The notes below the pieces were generated by a model, which made no database searches, was not told where the DNA came from, and saw only the letters and a program-made list of their open reading frames with translations. Positions 36,690-46,015 of a stretch of 64,000 bases of DNA are shown piece by piece. Position 1 is the stretch's first letter. Each line of letters begins with the position of its first letter. A program made the position numbers and the translations under genes. The DNA comes from 66-474 sp035249175 (lineage in GTDB: Bacteria > Pseudomonadota > Gammaproteobacteria > Xanthomonadales > Rhodanobacteraceae), in assembly GCA_035249175.1 (NCBI GenBank), contig DATFGT010000103.1, forward strand, positions 1 to 64,000. Direction: 5' to 3'.

Positions 36690-37748
36690 ATGCCGGACCA
36701 CGCGAACGACGGTTTTCCCGCCAATGCCTGTGTCGTCAAATGCCTGGCTCGGGGTGAGGAAGCGCTCTGGGACGCATTTGTCGCGGGCGCGCCGCAAGCC
36801 ACGTTTTTCCATCGTTCCGCCTGGCGCGAAGTCATCGAAGGGCTCGGCCACCATTGTCATTATCTGTATGCGGAACGGCACGGCGTCATCACCGGCATAC
36901 TGCCGCTCGCGGAAATCCGCAGTTGGCTGTTCGGCCATGCGCTGATTTCAACGCCGTTCTGCGTATACGGCGGGGCAGTGGCATCCGACGCAGAAAGCGA
37001 ATCGTGCCTGACGCGAGCGGCGGTTGCCCTCGCCGACGAACTGCGCGTGGACTATCTTGAACTTCGCAACCGCGAGTTGCGCGCTTCGGATTGGCCGGTC
37101 AAGGAGTTGTACGTCAGCTTCCGCAAACCGATCGACGCCGATCACGACAAGAACCTGAAGGCGATCCCGCGCAAGCAACGCGCGATGGTTCGAAAGGCCA
37201 TCGGTTTCGGCCTCGAGGCGCGCCATGACGGAAACGTCGCCGAGTTCTACCGCGTGTACGCCGAGAGCGTGCGCAACCTGGGCACACCCGTGTTGCCGCG
37301 CGCCTACTACATGAAGCTGCAGCAGGCGTTCGGGAAAGATTGCGAGATCACCGTGGTCACCCATCAGAAGGAACCCGTGGCCGCGGTCATGAATTTTTAC
37401 TTCCGCGATGAAGTACATCCTTATTACGGCGGCGGCGTGGCACGCGCCCGGGATCTCGCGGCCAACGATTTCATGTATTGGGCGGTGATGCAGCGCGCGG
37501 TCGAACGTGGCGCAAGGTTGTTCGACTTCGGCCGCAGCAAACAGGACACGGGTTCCTATCACTTCAAGAAGCACTGGGGCTTCGAACCCCAGGCGTTGCC
37601 CTATGCCTATCATCTGGTGCGGGCTAAAGAGGTCCCCAACATCAGTCCCACCAACAGCAAATACGACCTGTTCATCAAGGCCTGGCAGCGATTGCCACTG
37701 CCCGTGAGTTGCGCGCTGGGCCCGTGGCTCGCGCGGGATCTGGGTTAG
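36690..37748 (+). CDS. FemAB-like protein, XrtA-associated
   Basis: 352 residues with the GNAT-like FemAB/FmhB fold. Motifs include 'FFHRSAWREVIEGLGHHCHY' near the N-terminus and 'RLFDFGRSKQDTGSYHFKKH' near the C-terminus. Family members use aminoacyl-tRNA to add amino acids to cell-wall peptides; in exosortase A loci the substrate is unknown, but the position between a deacetylase and glycosyltransferases suggests aminoacylation of an amino sugar. GAGGGGGA lies 9 bases before the ATG. Confidence 0.88.
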   Translation: MPDHANDGFPANACVVKCLARGEEALWDAFVAGAPQATFFHRSAWREVIEGLGHHCHYLYAERHGVITGILPLAEIRSWLFGHALISTPFCVYGGAVASDAESESCLTRAAVALADELRVDYLELRNRELRASDWPVKELYVSFRKPIDADHDKNLKAIPRKQRAMVRKAIGFGLEARHDGNVAEFYRVYAESVRNLGTPVLPRAYYMKLQQAFGKDCEITVVTHQKEPVAAVMNFYFRDEVHPYYGGGVARARDLAANDFMYWAVMQRAVERGARLFDFGRSKQDTGSYHFKKHWGFEPQALPYAYHLVRAKEVPNISPTNSKYDLFIKAWQRLPLPVSCALGPWLARDLG

Positions 37749-37750
37749 TC

Positions 37751-39001
37751 ATGCAGTCCGTTCTGTTTCTCTGCCACCGGCTTCCCTGGCCGCCCGACAA
37801 GGGCGACAAGATCCGCTCCTATCGCATATTCCGGCGGCTCGCGGAGCGTTACCGCGTTTATCTGGGCACCTTCGTGGACGACCCGGCCGACTGGCGGCAC
37901 CTGGCGGCGGTCGAGGCCTTGTGTGCCGGGACCTGTGTACGGCCGTTGCGACCCTGGCGCACGCGCTGGCGTGCATTTGCCTCTTTGGTCCGAGGCGAAG
38001 CGCTCACGGTCGGCATTTACCGTGATCGGGTCATGCAGCATTGGGTCGAGCGGGTTCTTGCGGAAGACAAGCCGGTCTTGGCCGTGTGCTTTTCGTCCGG
38101 TGTCGCTCCCTTCCTCCTGCGGCACGGCGAACTGCGCCGCGTGATGGATTTCGTCGATGTGGATTCCGACAAGTGGCGTCAGTATGCCCAAGCCCACGGT
38201 GGATTGACGCGCCTGGTTTACCAGCGCGAAGCACGGCGACTGACCAGGTTCGAGCGTACGATCGCCACGCAATTCGACGCGAGCGTGTTTGTCTCGGAAG
38301 CCGAAGCGGCGTTCTTCCGGCAACAGTTGCCGCAAGCGGCGGCCAAGGTACACGGCATTCCCAACGGCGTGGATGCCGGATACTGGAATCCGCAACGACC
38401 CACTGTCAGTCCCTATTGGTCGCAGGAAAAGGCGTTGGTGTTCGTGGGCGCCATGGACTATCGCGCCAATGTGCATGCGGCCGAATGGTTCGCGCGCGAA
38501 GTCTGGCCGCAGGTCGTTGCGCGGCGACAGGATGCGCGCTTTTACATCGTGGGAAGCAAACCGGCCGCGGCGGTTCAGGCATTGGGCGAAATTCCCGGCA
38601 TCACCGTGACCGGCAGGGTGGAAGATGTGCGACCTTGGCTGGCGCACGCCCACGCCGTGGTGGCACCGCTGCGCATTGCCCGCGGCATCCAGAACAAGGT
38701 GCTGGAGGCGTTGGCGATGGAAAAGGTAGTGCTGGCAACGCCTGAAGCCTGGGAGGGCATCGAGGACTTCGAAGGTCGCCAAGGCTGCATCAGCGATTCG
38801 CCCGAGGTCATGGCAGCAGAAGCCTTGCGTTGGCTGGTATCCCCACGGCCTGTACGAGTGCCGTCCGCGCGCACCAAGGTTTTGTCGAGCTACGACTGGA
38901 CGCGCAATCTCAATGCTTACGAAAAAGTGTTGCACAGTGCGCGGCCGAATTCGGCTTGCGTGCATCCTGCAAGCGCGAGCAACCTGGAAGCCTGCTCATG
39001 A
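37751..39001 (+). CDS. Glycosyltransferase family 4, XrtA-associated (Stp1 type)
   Basis: 416 residues from the ATG at 37751, where the family opening 'MQSVLFLCHRLPWPPDKGDK' starts; 14 upstream codons overlapping the FemAB gene are excluded. GT-B fold with 'VHGIPNGVDAGYWNP', 'LVFVGAMDYRANVHAAEWF' and 'PLRIARGIQNKVLEALAM', the last of which binds the nucleotide sugar. Cytoplasmic; adds one sugar of the repeat unit. The next gene starts inside its stop codon (ATGA). Confidence 0.9.
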   Translation: MQSVLFLCHRLPWPPDKGDKIRSYRIFRRLAERYRVYLGTFVDDPADWRHLAAVEALCAGTCVRPLRPWRTRWRAFASLVRGEALTVGIYRDRVMQHWVERVLAEDKPVLAVCFSSGVAPFLLRHGELRRVMDFVDVDSDKWRQYAQAHGGLTRLVYQREARRLTRFERTIATQFDASVFVSEAEAAFFRQQLPQAAAKVHGIPNGVDAGYWNPQRPTVSPYWSQEKALVFVGAMDYRANVHAAEWFAREVWPQVVARRQDARFYIVGSKPAAAVQALGEIPGITVTGRVEDVRPWLAHAHAVVAPLRIARGIQNKVLEALAMEKVVLATPEAWEGIEDFEGRQGCISDSPEVMAAEALRWLVSPRPVRVPSARTKVLSSYDWTRNLNAYEKVLHSARPNSACVHPASASNLEACS

Positions 39002-40563
39002 ATATCGCGGCCAAGGCTGGGCTTCCCTTGCGCGCCACCGGCTGGGTAGTCGCGACGACCGCCTTCGCCATCGCGGTGTTGCTGCTATTGATCTGTTACT
39101 GGCAGACCCTGCAATCGTTGGTGTGGGTGTGGGCGCACGACGGTACTTATCAGTATGCGTTCCTGATCTTCCCATTGAGCCTGTGGATGGCGTTCAATCT
39201 GCACCATCAACTGCGCGCGAACCCGCCTGTGCCGAGTACTTGGGGCTTGGCCGCGGTGGCAGTGTTGGTGGGCATCTGGTACGCCGGCCATTCGCTCGAC
39301 GTCAATCTGGCGCAACATTTCGCGTTCGTGGCGCTGTTCCCGTGCCTGGTGCTCGCCTTCTGGGGCTGGCGTGCATCGTGGCTGTTGAAGTTCCCGCTCG
39401 GGTATCTCGTGGTGTTCGCCGTGCCCTGGGGCAATGCGTTGGTCGGTCCATTGCAGGACATCACCGCGCATTTCGCGGTGCGTGCCCTGGAATTGACCGG
39501 CACGCCGGTGCTGCTCAACGGCCGGGAGATCATGACGCCCTCGGCGACGTGGATGGTGGCGGACGCCTGCAGCGGCGTGAAGTTCTTCATCGCCTGCACC
39601 GCGCTCGGTTGTCTTTATGCGTACCTGATGTATCAACGCTGGTGGAAACGGATGGCGTTCGTGGCGCTGGCGGCAGTGGTACCGATCATTGCCAACGGCC
39701 TCAGGGTGTATTTCACGGTGCTGATCGGCGATACGTGGGGGATGAAATACGCCACCGGCACCGATCACCTGATTTTCGGCTGGCAGTTCTTCGGCACGGT
39801 ACTGGTGTTGCTGTTGCTGGCTGGCTGGTTTTTTCGCGACCGTCCCGTGGTGCCAGAGCATCGTTATGCGAGCGACGACAAGCCGACCGCCCTGCGTACC
39901 GTCGTCTGGCCGGTGGCGATCGCGTTGTTGATCGCCGGCCCGGTCTTGGCTGCGGAATTTACCCAGACGGACTGGTCGCCGGAAACCCTGCATCTCACCG
40001 CTCCGACGCTTGCAGGTTGGTCTGGGCCGCGAGCGCCGACCGATGGGTGGCGACCGGACTTCAAGGGAGCCGCGGGACAAGTGCAAGCGGAATATCGATC
40101 GACCGCCAGCGGGTACGTGATCGGGCTGTTTCATGCCGTCTATACCGGCAAGCCTCGTCGCGGACATACCTTGATCACGTATGGAAATGACGTCTACGAC
40201 CCGGCACAGGCGCACATCCTTGCAAGCGCCGCCCGGCGCGTTGATTTTGCCAACGGGATGGAGGTGACGGTTCGGGAACTGCGGTTGGCCGAAGCCACGG
40301 GTCCACGTTTGGTGTGGTACTGGTACTGCGTGGATCGACGTTGCACGGCATCTCCGGTGCTGACCAAGCTGCTGCAGGCGTGGGACGTGCTGCGCGGCCG
40401 CGTGCCTCGGTCTTCCGTATGGGCATTGTCGCTGCCGGTCGCCAGCAGCGATGCGGATCGGGCGCGCGAGCGTTTGCGTGGTTTCGCGCGGGCGCTGCCC
40501 GCGGCAGGTGCGCTGGATTCACAAGCGCAACGGTCGACCGGCATCGCTGGGAGCGTGCCGTGA
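38998..40563 (+). CDS. xrtA: Exosortase A with fused EpsI domain
   Basis: Inner-membrane cysteine transpeptidase that processes PEP-CTERM proteins. 521 residues. About eight transmembrane helices up to residue 280 carry the catalytic triad: Cys191 in 'VADACSGVKFFIAC', Arg236 in 'IANGLRVYFT' and His257 in 'GTDHLIFGWQF'. A further helix near 300-320 leads into a periplasmic EpsI-type domain ('YVIGLFHAVYTGKPRRGHTL'). The start at 38998 overlaps the previous stop (ATGA); the next gene overlaps at GTGA. No PEP-CTERM substrate gene lies in this window. Confidence 0.93.
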   Translation: MNIAAKAGLPLRATGWVVATTAFAIAVLLLLICYWQTLQSLVWVWAHDGTYQYAFLIFPLSLWMAFNLHHQLRANPPVPSTWGLAAVAVLVGIWYAGHSLDVNLAQHFAFVALFPCLVLAFWGWRASWLLKFPLGYLVVFAVPWGNALVGPLQDITAHFAVRALELTGTPVLLNGREIMTPSATWMVADACSGVKFFIACTALGCLYAYLMYQRWWKRMAFVALAAVVPIIANGLRVYFTVLIGDTWGMKYATGTDHLIFGWQFFGTVLVLLLLAGWFFRDRPVVPEHRYASDDKPTALRTVVWPVAIALLIAGPVLAAEFTQTDWSPETLHLTAPTLAGWSGPRAPTDGWRPDFKGAAGQVQAEYRSTASGYVIGLFHAVYTGKPRRGHTLITYGNDVYDPAQAHILASAARRVDFANGMEVTVRELRLAEATGPRLVWYWYCVDRRCTASPVLTKLLQAWDVLRGRVPRSSVWALSLPVASSDADRARERLRGFARALPAAGALDSQAQRSTGIAGSVP

Positions 40564-41756
40564 ACGCGAAGCCGCTGATCGCACACGTGCTCTACCGCCT
40601 GGATACCGGTGGCATGGAGCGTGTGCTGGTGACCGTGATCAACCGTACCCAATCGAAATACCGTCACGCGGTGATTTGCCTTGATGGATTCAGCGCATTC
40701 CGTGAAAAGATTGCGGACCCGAACGTTCCGTGCCTGGCGCTGCATAAAAAACCCGGCAAGGACTGGAGCTGCTACTTCAGATTGTGGAAAGCGCTGAGGA
40801 AACTGAAACCGGATTTGATGCATACGTATAACTTCGGTGCATTGGATGCCGCGCCTGTCGCAAGGATTGCCGGAGTGCGTCGTGTCGTTCATGGCGAGCG
40901 TGGCCGCGACGCCAGCGATCCGCGCGGGGAGAGCCGCAAGTATCGCTATCTGCGGCGCTGGATGACGCCATTCATTGATCGATATCTGGCGGTCTCCAGG
41001 GATCTGCATGACTGGCTGATAGAAAACGTGGGTATCGATTCATCGCGGGTGGTTTGCATCCCCAATGGCATTGATGTCGACAGCTTTCTCGTTGCGCCCG
41101 CGAAGAAGGAAACGCGGCCATTGTTGGGATCCTTCGCGCCGCCGGGCACCATCCTGATTGGAACCGTCGGGCGACTGGACCCGGTCAAGGATCAGGCGGG
41201 GTTGGTGTCCGCTTTCAATCGGTTGTGCGAGTCTCTGCCCGATGCGCGCGGTCGTCTGCGCCTGGTCATCGTCGGTGAAGGGCCGCGGCGCGCGATGCTC
41301 GAGGCGCAGATCGCCGATCTGGGTCTTGCTGCGCAGGTATGTCTTTTGGGAAATCGCGATGACGTACCGACGCTTCTTCCGGAGTTCGATATCTTTGTAC
41401 TTTCCTCCATCGCCGAAGGCATGCCGGGCGTTGTGTTGGAAGCCATGGCGGCTGGGTTGCCCGTAGTGGCGACCGAAGTCGGGGGCGTGGGCGAGGTTGT
41501 GTCACCCGGAGTCACGGGATTGTTGGTTCGGGCCGGAGATCCCCTCGCACTGACCCGGGCTCTGGCGAATTACGTATCCGATGAAGCATTGCGGGTGCAG
41601 CACGGTGACGCCGGCCGCAAGCTCGTGGAAACCAGATTCAGGGTGAACGACATGGTTTCGGCCTACGCTGCGCTTTACGACAAACTTCTGGGCCAGCGGG
41701 CGTCTGCCATACAGCCACGTGCAATGTCCGGCTTGGCCGAACACAAGGAGCAGTGA
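40560..41756 (+). CDS. Glycosyltransferase family 4, XrtA-associated (Stp2 type)
   Basis: 398 residues from a GTG overlapping the xrtA stop. It opens 'IAHVLYRLDTGGMERVLVTV', as is usual for this family; the catalytic/donor region is 'DIFVLSSIAEGMPGVVLEAM' followed by 'GLPVVATEVGGVGEVV'. GT-B fold, retaining, cytoplasmic. The combination of xrtA followed by this gene and the amidotransferase is characteristic of exosortase A loci. Confidence 0.92.
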   Translation: MNAKPLIAHVLYRLDTGGMERVLVTVINRTQSKYRHAVICLDGFSAFREKIADPNVPCLALHKKPGKDWSCYFRLWKALRKLKPDLMHTYNFGALDAAPVARIAGVRRVVHGERGRDASDPRGESRKYRYLRRWMTPFIDRYLAVSRDLHDWLIENVGIDSSRVVCIPNGIDVDSFLVAPAKKETRPLLGSFAPPGTILIGTVGRLDPVKDQAGLVSAFNRLCESLPDARGRLRLVIVGEGPRRAMLEAQIADLGLAAQVCLLGNRDDVPTLLPEFDIFVLSSIAEGMPGVVLEAMAAGLPVVATEVGGVGEVVSPGVTGLLVRAGDPLALTRALANYVSDEALRVQHGDAGRKLVETRFRVNDMVSAYAALYDKLLGQRASAIQPRAMSGLAEHKEQ

Positions 41757-41757
41757 C

Positions 41758-43710
41758 GTGTGTGGTCTGGCAGGCATCGTGTTGGCGAGGGACGCACGCG
41801 TCGATGAACGGGTGCTGCTGGGTATGCGGGACGCGCAGCGTCATCGCGGGCCCGACGAAGCCGGGCTGTATCTCGGCGAGGGCGTGGCCCTTGGGCATCG
41901 TCGACTTTCCATCATCGACCTGAGCCACGGCCAGCAACCCATGGTGGATGAAGCGGCCGGTCTCGCACTGGTCTACAACGGCGAGTTGTACAACTTCCCT
42001 GCGCTCAAGACCGAGCTGGAAGCATTGGGCGTGGTGTTCCACAGTCGTTCCGACACCGAAGTGCTGCTGCGTGCGTGGCAGCGTTGGGGCGAGGCGTGCC
42101 TCACGCGGCTGGTCGGCATGTTCGCGTTCGCGATCTGGGACATGCGCGCCCGGCGCGTCCACCTTGCGCGTGATCCCATCGGCATCAAGCCGCTTTATTA
42201 CGGATTCACCGGTGCGCGCGATCTGGTTTTCGCGTCCGAACTCAAGGGATTGCTGGCGCACCCCGGCGTCGAACGCAGGATCGATCCGCAAGCGCTCGAG
42301 GATTACCTGGCGCTCGGTTACGTGCCGGATCCCAAGTGCATCTACCGCGGGATTTTCAAACTGCCTCCGGGGCATTGGTTGAGCTGGCGCGCCGGCGAAC
42401 CCGCGCCGGTCCCGCGGCAGTATTGGGATGTGCCGTTCCAGCAAGCCGCTGGCGTGACCCTGGACGAAGCCGCGGCACAACTGCGCGGCTTGCTGGACGA
42501 GTCCGTCGCAGGCCAGATGATTGCGGACGTGCCGCTCGGCGCATTCCTTTCCGGCGGCGTGGACTCCAGCGCCGTGGTGGCCAGCATGAGTCGGGCGTCA
42601 CGCCAACCTGTGCGCACCTGCTCCATCGGTTTCGACCATGGCGCATTCGATGAAACGGAATATGCGCGGCGTGTGGCCGAACATCTGCACACCCGGCATT
42701 TCGAGAAGCGTGTCAGCCCGGATGACTACTCGCTCCTCGACACGCTGGCCACCATCTACGATGAACCGTTCTCCGACAGCTCGGCCCTGCCGACTTATCG
42801 CGTATGCGAACTGGCGCGCACCCAGGTGACCGTGGCGCTGTCCGGCGATGGTGGCGACGAGAATTTCGCCGGTTACCGGCGCTATCGTTTGCATGCATGG
42901 GAAAGCGGATTGCGCGCGCGTATGCCCAGGTCGCTGCGCAAACCGGTGTTCGGATTCCTGGGAGGCATCTATCCCAAGGCCGACTGGGCGCCGCGACCGC
43001 TGCGCGCCAAGACGACGCTGCAGGCGCTGGCTCGCGATGACGCAGAGGCCTATTTCCACAGCGTCAGCACCACGCCGTGGGCGTTGCGACGGCAGCTTTA
43101 CAGCCCCGCTTTCAAGCGCGAGCTTCAGGATTACAGCGCGCTCGAAGTGTTCCGCGCGCATGCCACCCGCGCGCCTACCGATCATCCGCTGTCGCTGGCG
43201 CAATACCTGGACTTCAAGACCTGGCTTCCCGGCGACATCCTCACCAAGGTGGATCGAGCCAGCATGGCACACAGCCTCGAAGTGCGCGTGCCGCTGCTCG
43301 ATCACCGGCTGGTCGAATGGGCATCCCGCTTGCCGCCGGCGTTGAAGCTGAGGGGAGCCACGGGGAAATACATCTTCAAGAAAACCCTGGAACCGGATTT
43401 GCCGCATGACGTGCTCTACCGGCCCAAAATGGGTTTCAGCGTACCCCTGTCGGCTTGGTTGCGCGGTCCGCTTGCGCAGCGCGCGCGGGAAGCATTGCTC
43501 GCAGGAGCCGTTGCAGAGTGCGGTTATTTCGAACCGGCGGTGCTCGATCGGCTGCTGCGACAGCATGCGTCTGGGCGGCGCGATCACGCCCCGACGCTCT
43601 GGAGCCTGCTGATGCTGGACGCCTTTTTGCGTCGCGTGCAGCAGCCCGTTTCCGCCATGGCTCCCGACGCACGGCCGGACAGTGCCCTCGCCGTTGGAGC
43701 ATTGTCATGA
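41758..43710 (+). CDS. Asparagine-synthase-like amidotransferase, XrtA-associated
   Basis: 650 residues. GTG start preceded by AAGGAG at 9 bases; this start is required because the next codon is the catalytic Cys2 ('CGLAGIVL') of the glutaminase domain. Also 'RHRGPDEAG' and, in the synthase domain, the PP-loop 'LSGGVDSSAVVASM' (about 264-277) and 'LSGDGGDENFAGY'. It uses glutamine nitrogen and ATP to amidate a carboxylate; in this locus the acceptor is probably an EPS uronic acid or a precursor, not aspartate. The following gene overlaps its stop (ATGA). Confidence 0.93.
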   Translation: MCGLAGIVLARDARVDERVLLGMRDAQRHRGPDEAGLYLGEGVALGHRRLSIIDLSHGQQPMVDEAAGLALVYNGELYNFPALKTELEALGVVFHSRSDTEVLLRAWQRWGEACLTRLVGMFAFAIWDMRARRVHLARDPIGIKPLYYGFTGARDLVFASELKGLLAHPGVERRIDPQALEDYLALGYVPDPKCIYRGIFKLPPGHWLSWRAGEPAPVPRQYWDVPFQQAAGVTLDEAAAQLRGLLDESVAGQMIADVPLGAFLSGGVDSSAVVASMSRASRQPVRTCSIGFDHGAFDETEYARRVAEHLHTRHFEKRVSPDDYSLLDTLATIYDEPFSDSSALPTYRVCELARTQVTVALSGDGGDENFAGYRRYRLHAWESGLRARMPRSLRKPVFGFLGGIYPKADWAPRPLRAKTTLQALARDDAEAYFHSVSTTPWALRRQLYSPAFKRELQDYSALEVFRAHATRAPTDHPLSLAQYLDFKTWLPGDILTKVDRASMAHSLEVRVPLLDHRLVEWASRLPPALKLRGATGKYIFKKTLEPDLPHDVLYRPKMGFSVPLSAWLRGPLAQRAREALLAGAVAECGYFEPAVLDRLLRQHASGRRDHAPTLWSLLMLDAFLRRVQQPVSAMAPDARPDSALAVGALS

Positions 43711-44711
43711 ATCGCTGCATTCTGGTGTTCGGTATGCCGCGCTCCGGCACCACCTGGATCGGCAAACTGTTCGACAGCCATCCGGATACGCTCTACCGGC
43801 ATGAGCCGGACAGCGTGCGGCGGTTGAGCTTCCCGCTGTATCCCGAAACCGAGACTGCGCCGGAGTATCGCGAAGAGTTGGAGCAATTTGCCGCTTCGCT
43901 CCCGCAGATGCGCTCTGCCAAAGTGGTGGGAAAACAACCGTTGTTCGCGAAGAGCTACCAGTCCGCCACCGGGTTGTACGCGTATCGCGTAGGGGTGTCT
44001 GTCGCCAAGGTCGCAAGTCGCGTGAAGCGCAATTTTCCCTGCCTGCTCCGGCCCACGGCGGCGGATCGCGAACAGGTGCGCGTTGTCTGGAAATCCATCG
44101 AGTCACCTGGGCGGCTGGGGGTGTGCATTGCGGCGCTGCCGGATGCCCGCGCCATTCACCTGATGCGTCACCCTTGCGGTTATGTGGCGTCGGTATTGCG
44201 CGGCGAGACGGCCAGCCGTTTCGGCGACCTGATCCCGAGCAGCGAAGACCTGTGGGTGTTCAAGGCACTGTTGGCGACCAACACAGGAAAAACGCACGGC
44301 CTCAGCCTGGAAGATATCAAGCAGCTCACGCCCGAAGAACGGCTGGCGTGGCGCTGGGTACTGACACAGGAGAAGATCCTTGCGGACGTCGCGCGCTGCG
44401 AGCGCGTGCTTACGGTGCGCTACGAGGATGTCTGTGCGAATCCGCTCGCGACGACCCGGCGGATGTTCGAGTTCACCGGACTCGACTGGCAGCCGCAGAC
44501 CGAAAGGTTCATAGGGGCCAGCACCCATGCGACCGAAACGGACTACTACAGCGTGTTCAAGAATCCGCAGGCGTCGGCGGAACGCTGGCGTTCGGAACTG
44601 GCACCGCAAGTCATAGAACGCATCCTGCATATTTTGCGAATCAGTCCGGTATCCCGCTTTTATCCCGACGACGTGCAGGCACCGGTTGCACTCTCGGAGG
44701 CCGCGACATGA
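43707..44711 (+). CDS. Sulfotransferase (PAPS-dependent)
   Basis: 334 residues. 5'-phosphosulfate loop 'FGMPRSGTTWIGKLFDSHP' (about 9-27), 3'-phosphate motif 'AIHLMRHPCGYVASVLRG', and 'TVRYEDVCANPLATTRRMFE'. It would transfer sulfate from PAPS to a hydroxyl group, here presumably on the EPS repeat unit or a lipid-linked precursor. It lies in the tightly coupled block of EPS genes (ATGA overlaps at both ends), so it belongs to the same transcript. Confidence 0.88.
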   Translation: MNRCILVFGMPRSGTTWIGKLFDSHPDTLYRHEPDSVRRLSFPLYPETETAPEYREELEQFAASLPQMRSAKVVGKQPLFAKSYQSATGLYAYRVGVSVAKVASRVKRNFPCLLRPTAADREQVRVVWKSIESPGRLGVCIAALPDARAIHLMRHPCGYVASVLRGETASRFGDLIPSSEDLWVFKALLATNTGKTHGLSLEDIKQLTPEERLAWRWVLTQEKILADVARCERVLTVRYEDVCANPLATTRRMFEFTGLDWQPQTERFIGASTHATETDYYSVFKNPQASAERWRSELAPQVIERILHILRISPVSRFYPDDVQAPVALSEAAT

Positions 44712-46015
44712 AGATCGCTGCGGTCGATTGGGTGGAAGGTGACGTCGTGTCGCCGCGGAAAAATGAATTCGACGCGGCGCACGCCCCTGCCGATGCCGCA
44801 TCCAGACACAAGACCCGCTTGCTGGTCTTCACCAGTTTGTATCCGAATGCGGCGCAACCTCGCCACGGTGTATTCGTTGAGGAGCGATTGCGCCATCTGC
44901 TGGATTCCGGCCGGGTCGCCGCGACCGTCGTGGCCCCGGTGCCATGGTTTCCGTTCAAGCACCAGCGCTTCGGCACTTACGCTGCGTTTGCCCGGGTGCC
45001 GGAACGCGAGCAGCGCCACGGCATGCAGATCCTGCATCCGCGCTATCCGGTGATTCCAAAGGTGGGCATGAGCATCGCGCCGGCCCTCATGTATCGTGCC
45101 CTGCTTCCGGTGTTGCGGAACGTGGTGGTCAGCGTCGGGGCCTTCGATATCATCGATGCGCACTATTTTTATCCCGATGGCGTGGTGGCCGCGTGGTTGG
45201 GCGAAGCGCTCGGCAAGCCGGTCGTGATCACCGCCCGCGGCAGCGACGTCAACCAGATATCGCGCCACCGATTGCCGCGTCGGCAAATGCAATGGGCAGC
45301 CGAGCATGCCGCTGCCGTCGTGACCGTATCGCAGGCGTTGAAGGACAAGGTCGCGGCTTTGGGCGTCAATGCCGACAAGATCACGGTGTTGCGCAACGGC
45401 GTCGATCTCGAGCGTTTCCAGCTGCGCAACCGCGCGTCCATCCGCGCTGGGTTGGGCCTAACGGGACCGGTCTGGTTGGCGGTAGGCCACCTGGTCGAGC
45501 TGAAGGGTGTCCACCTCACGCTCGCGGCGCTGGCCAAAACGCCCGACGCCACCCTGTTGATCGCTGGCGAAGGTCCCGAAAAGGAACACTTGCGGCAGTT
45601 GGTCGGGCGCTTGGGTATCGGCGCGCGCGTGCGGTTCCTCGGCACCCTGCCTCAGGTGAAACTGTGTGACTACTACAACGCGGCGGACGCGTTGGTGCTT
45701 GCGTCAAGCCGCGAGGGCATGCCGAACGTGATGCTTGAGTCGCTGGCTTGCGGTACGCCGGTGATTGCCGCGCCCTTTGAAAGCGCGGCCGAGGTGATCA
45801 ACACGCCGGCAGCAGGTGTGGTCGCTGCCGAACGCAGTGCCGAAGCCATCGCGTCGGCCTGGCTGCGGTTGCGGGACCAAGCTCCCGCCCGTGCTGCGGT
45901 TCGCAGCGTCGCAGAGCGGCTGGGATGGGGTCCCATCGTGGATGCGCAGTGCGCGCTGTACGCCGGTGTTGTGGACAAATGGTCGACTGGCGCGCGATCG
46001 GGGGCGGTGTCGTGA
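44708..46015 (+). CDS. Glycosyltransferase family 4
   Basis: 435 residues; the start overlaps the sulfotransferase stop (ATGA). After a non-conserved first 35 residues comes 'LLVFTSLYPNAAQPRHGVF', then 'ARGSDVNQISRHRLPRRQM' and the donor site 'NAADALVLASSREGMPNVML'. Cytoplasmic, retaining, GT-B fold. Distinct from the two upstream glycosyltransferases, so it is likely to add a different sugar of the repeat unit. Confidence 0.88.
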   Translation: MKIAAVDWVEGDVVSPRKNEFDAAHAPADAASRHKTRLLVFTSLYPNAAQPRHGVFVEERLRHLLDSGRVAATVVAPVPWFPFKHQRFGTYAAFARVPEREQRHGMQILHPRYPVIPKVGMSIAPALMYRALLPVLRNVVVSVGAFDIIDAHYFYPDGVVAAWLGEALGKPVVITARGSDVNQISRHRLPRRQMQWAAEHAAAVVTVSQALKDKVAALGVNADKITVLRNGVDLERFQLRNRASIRAGLGLTGPVWLAVGHLVELKGVHLTLAALAKTPDATLLIAGEGPEKEHLRQLVGRLGIGARVRFLGTLPQVKLCDYYNAADALVLASSREGMPNVMLESLACGTPVIAAPFESAAEVINTPAAGVVAAERSAEAIASAWLRLRDQAPARAAVRSVAERLGWGPIVDAQCALYAGVVDKWSTGARSGAVS

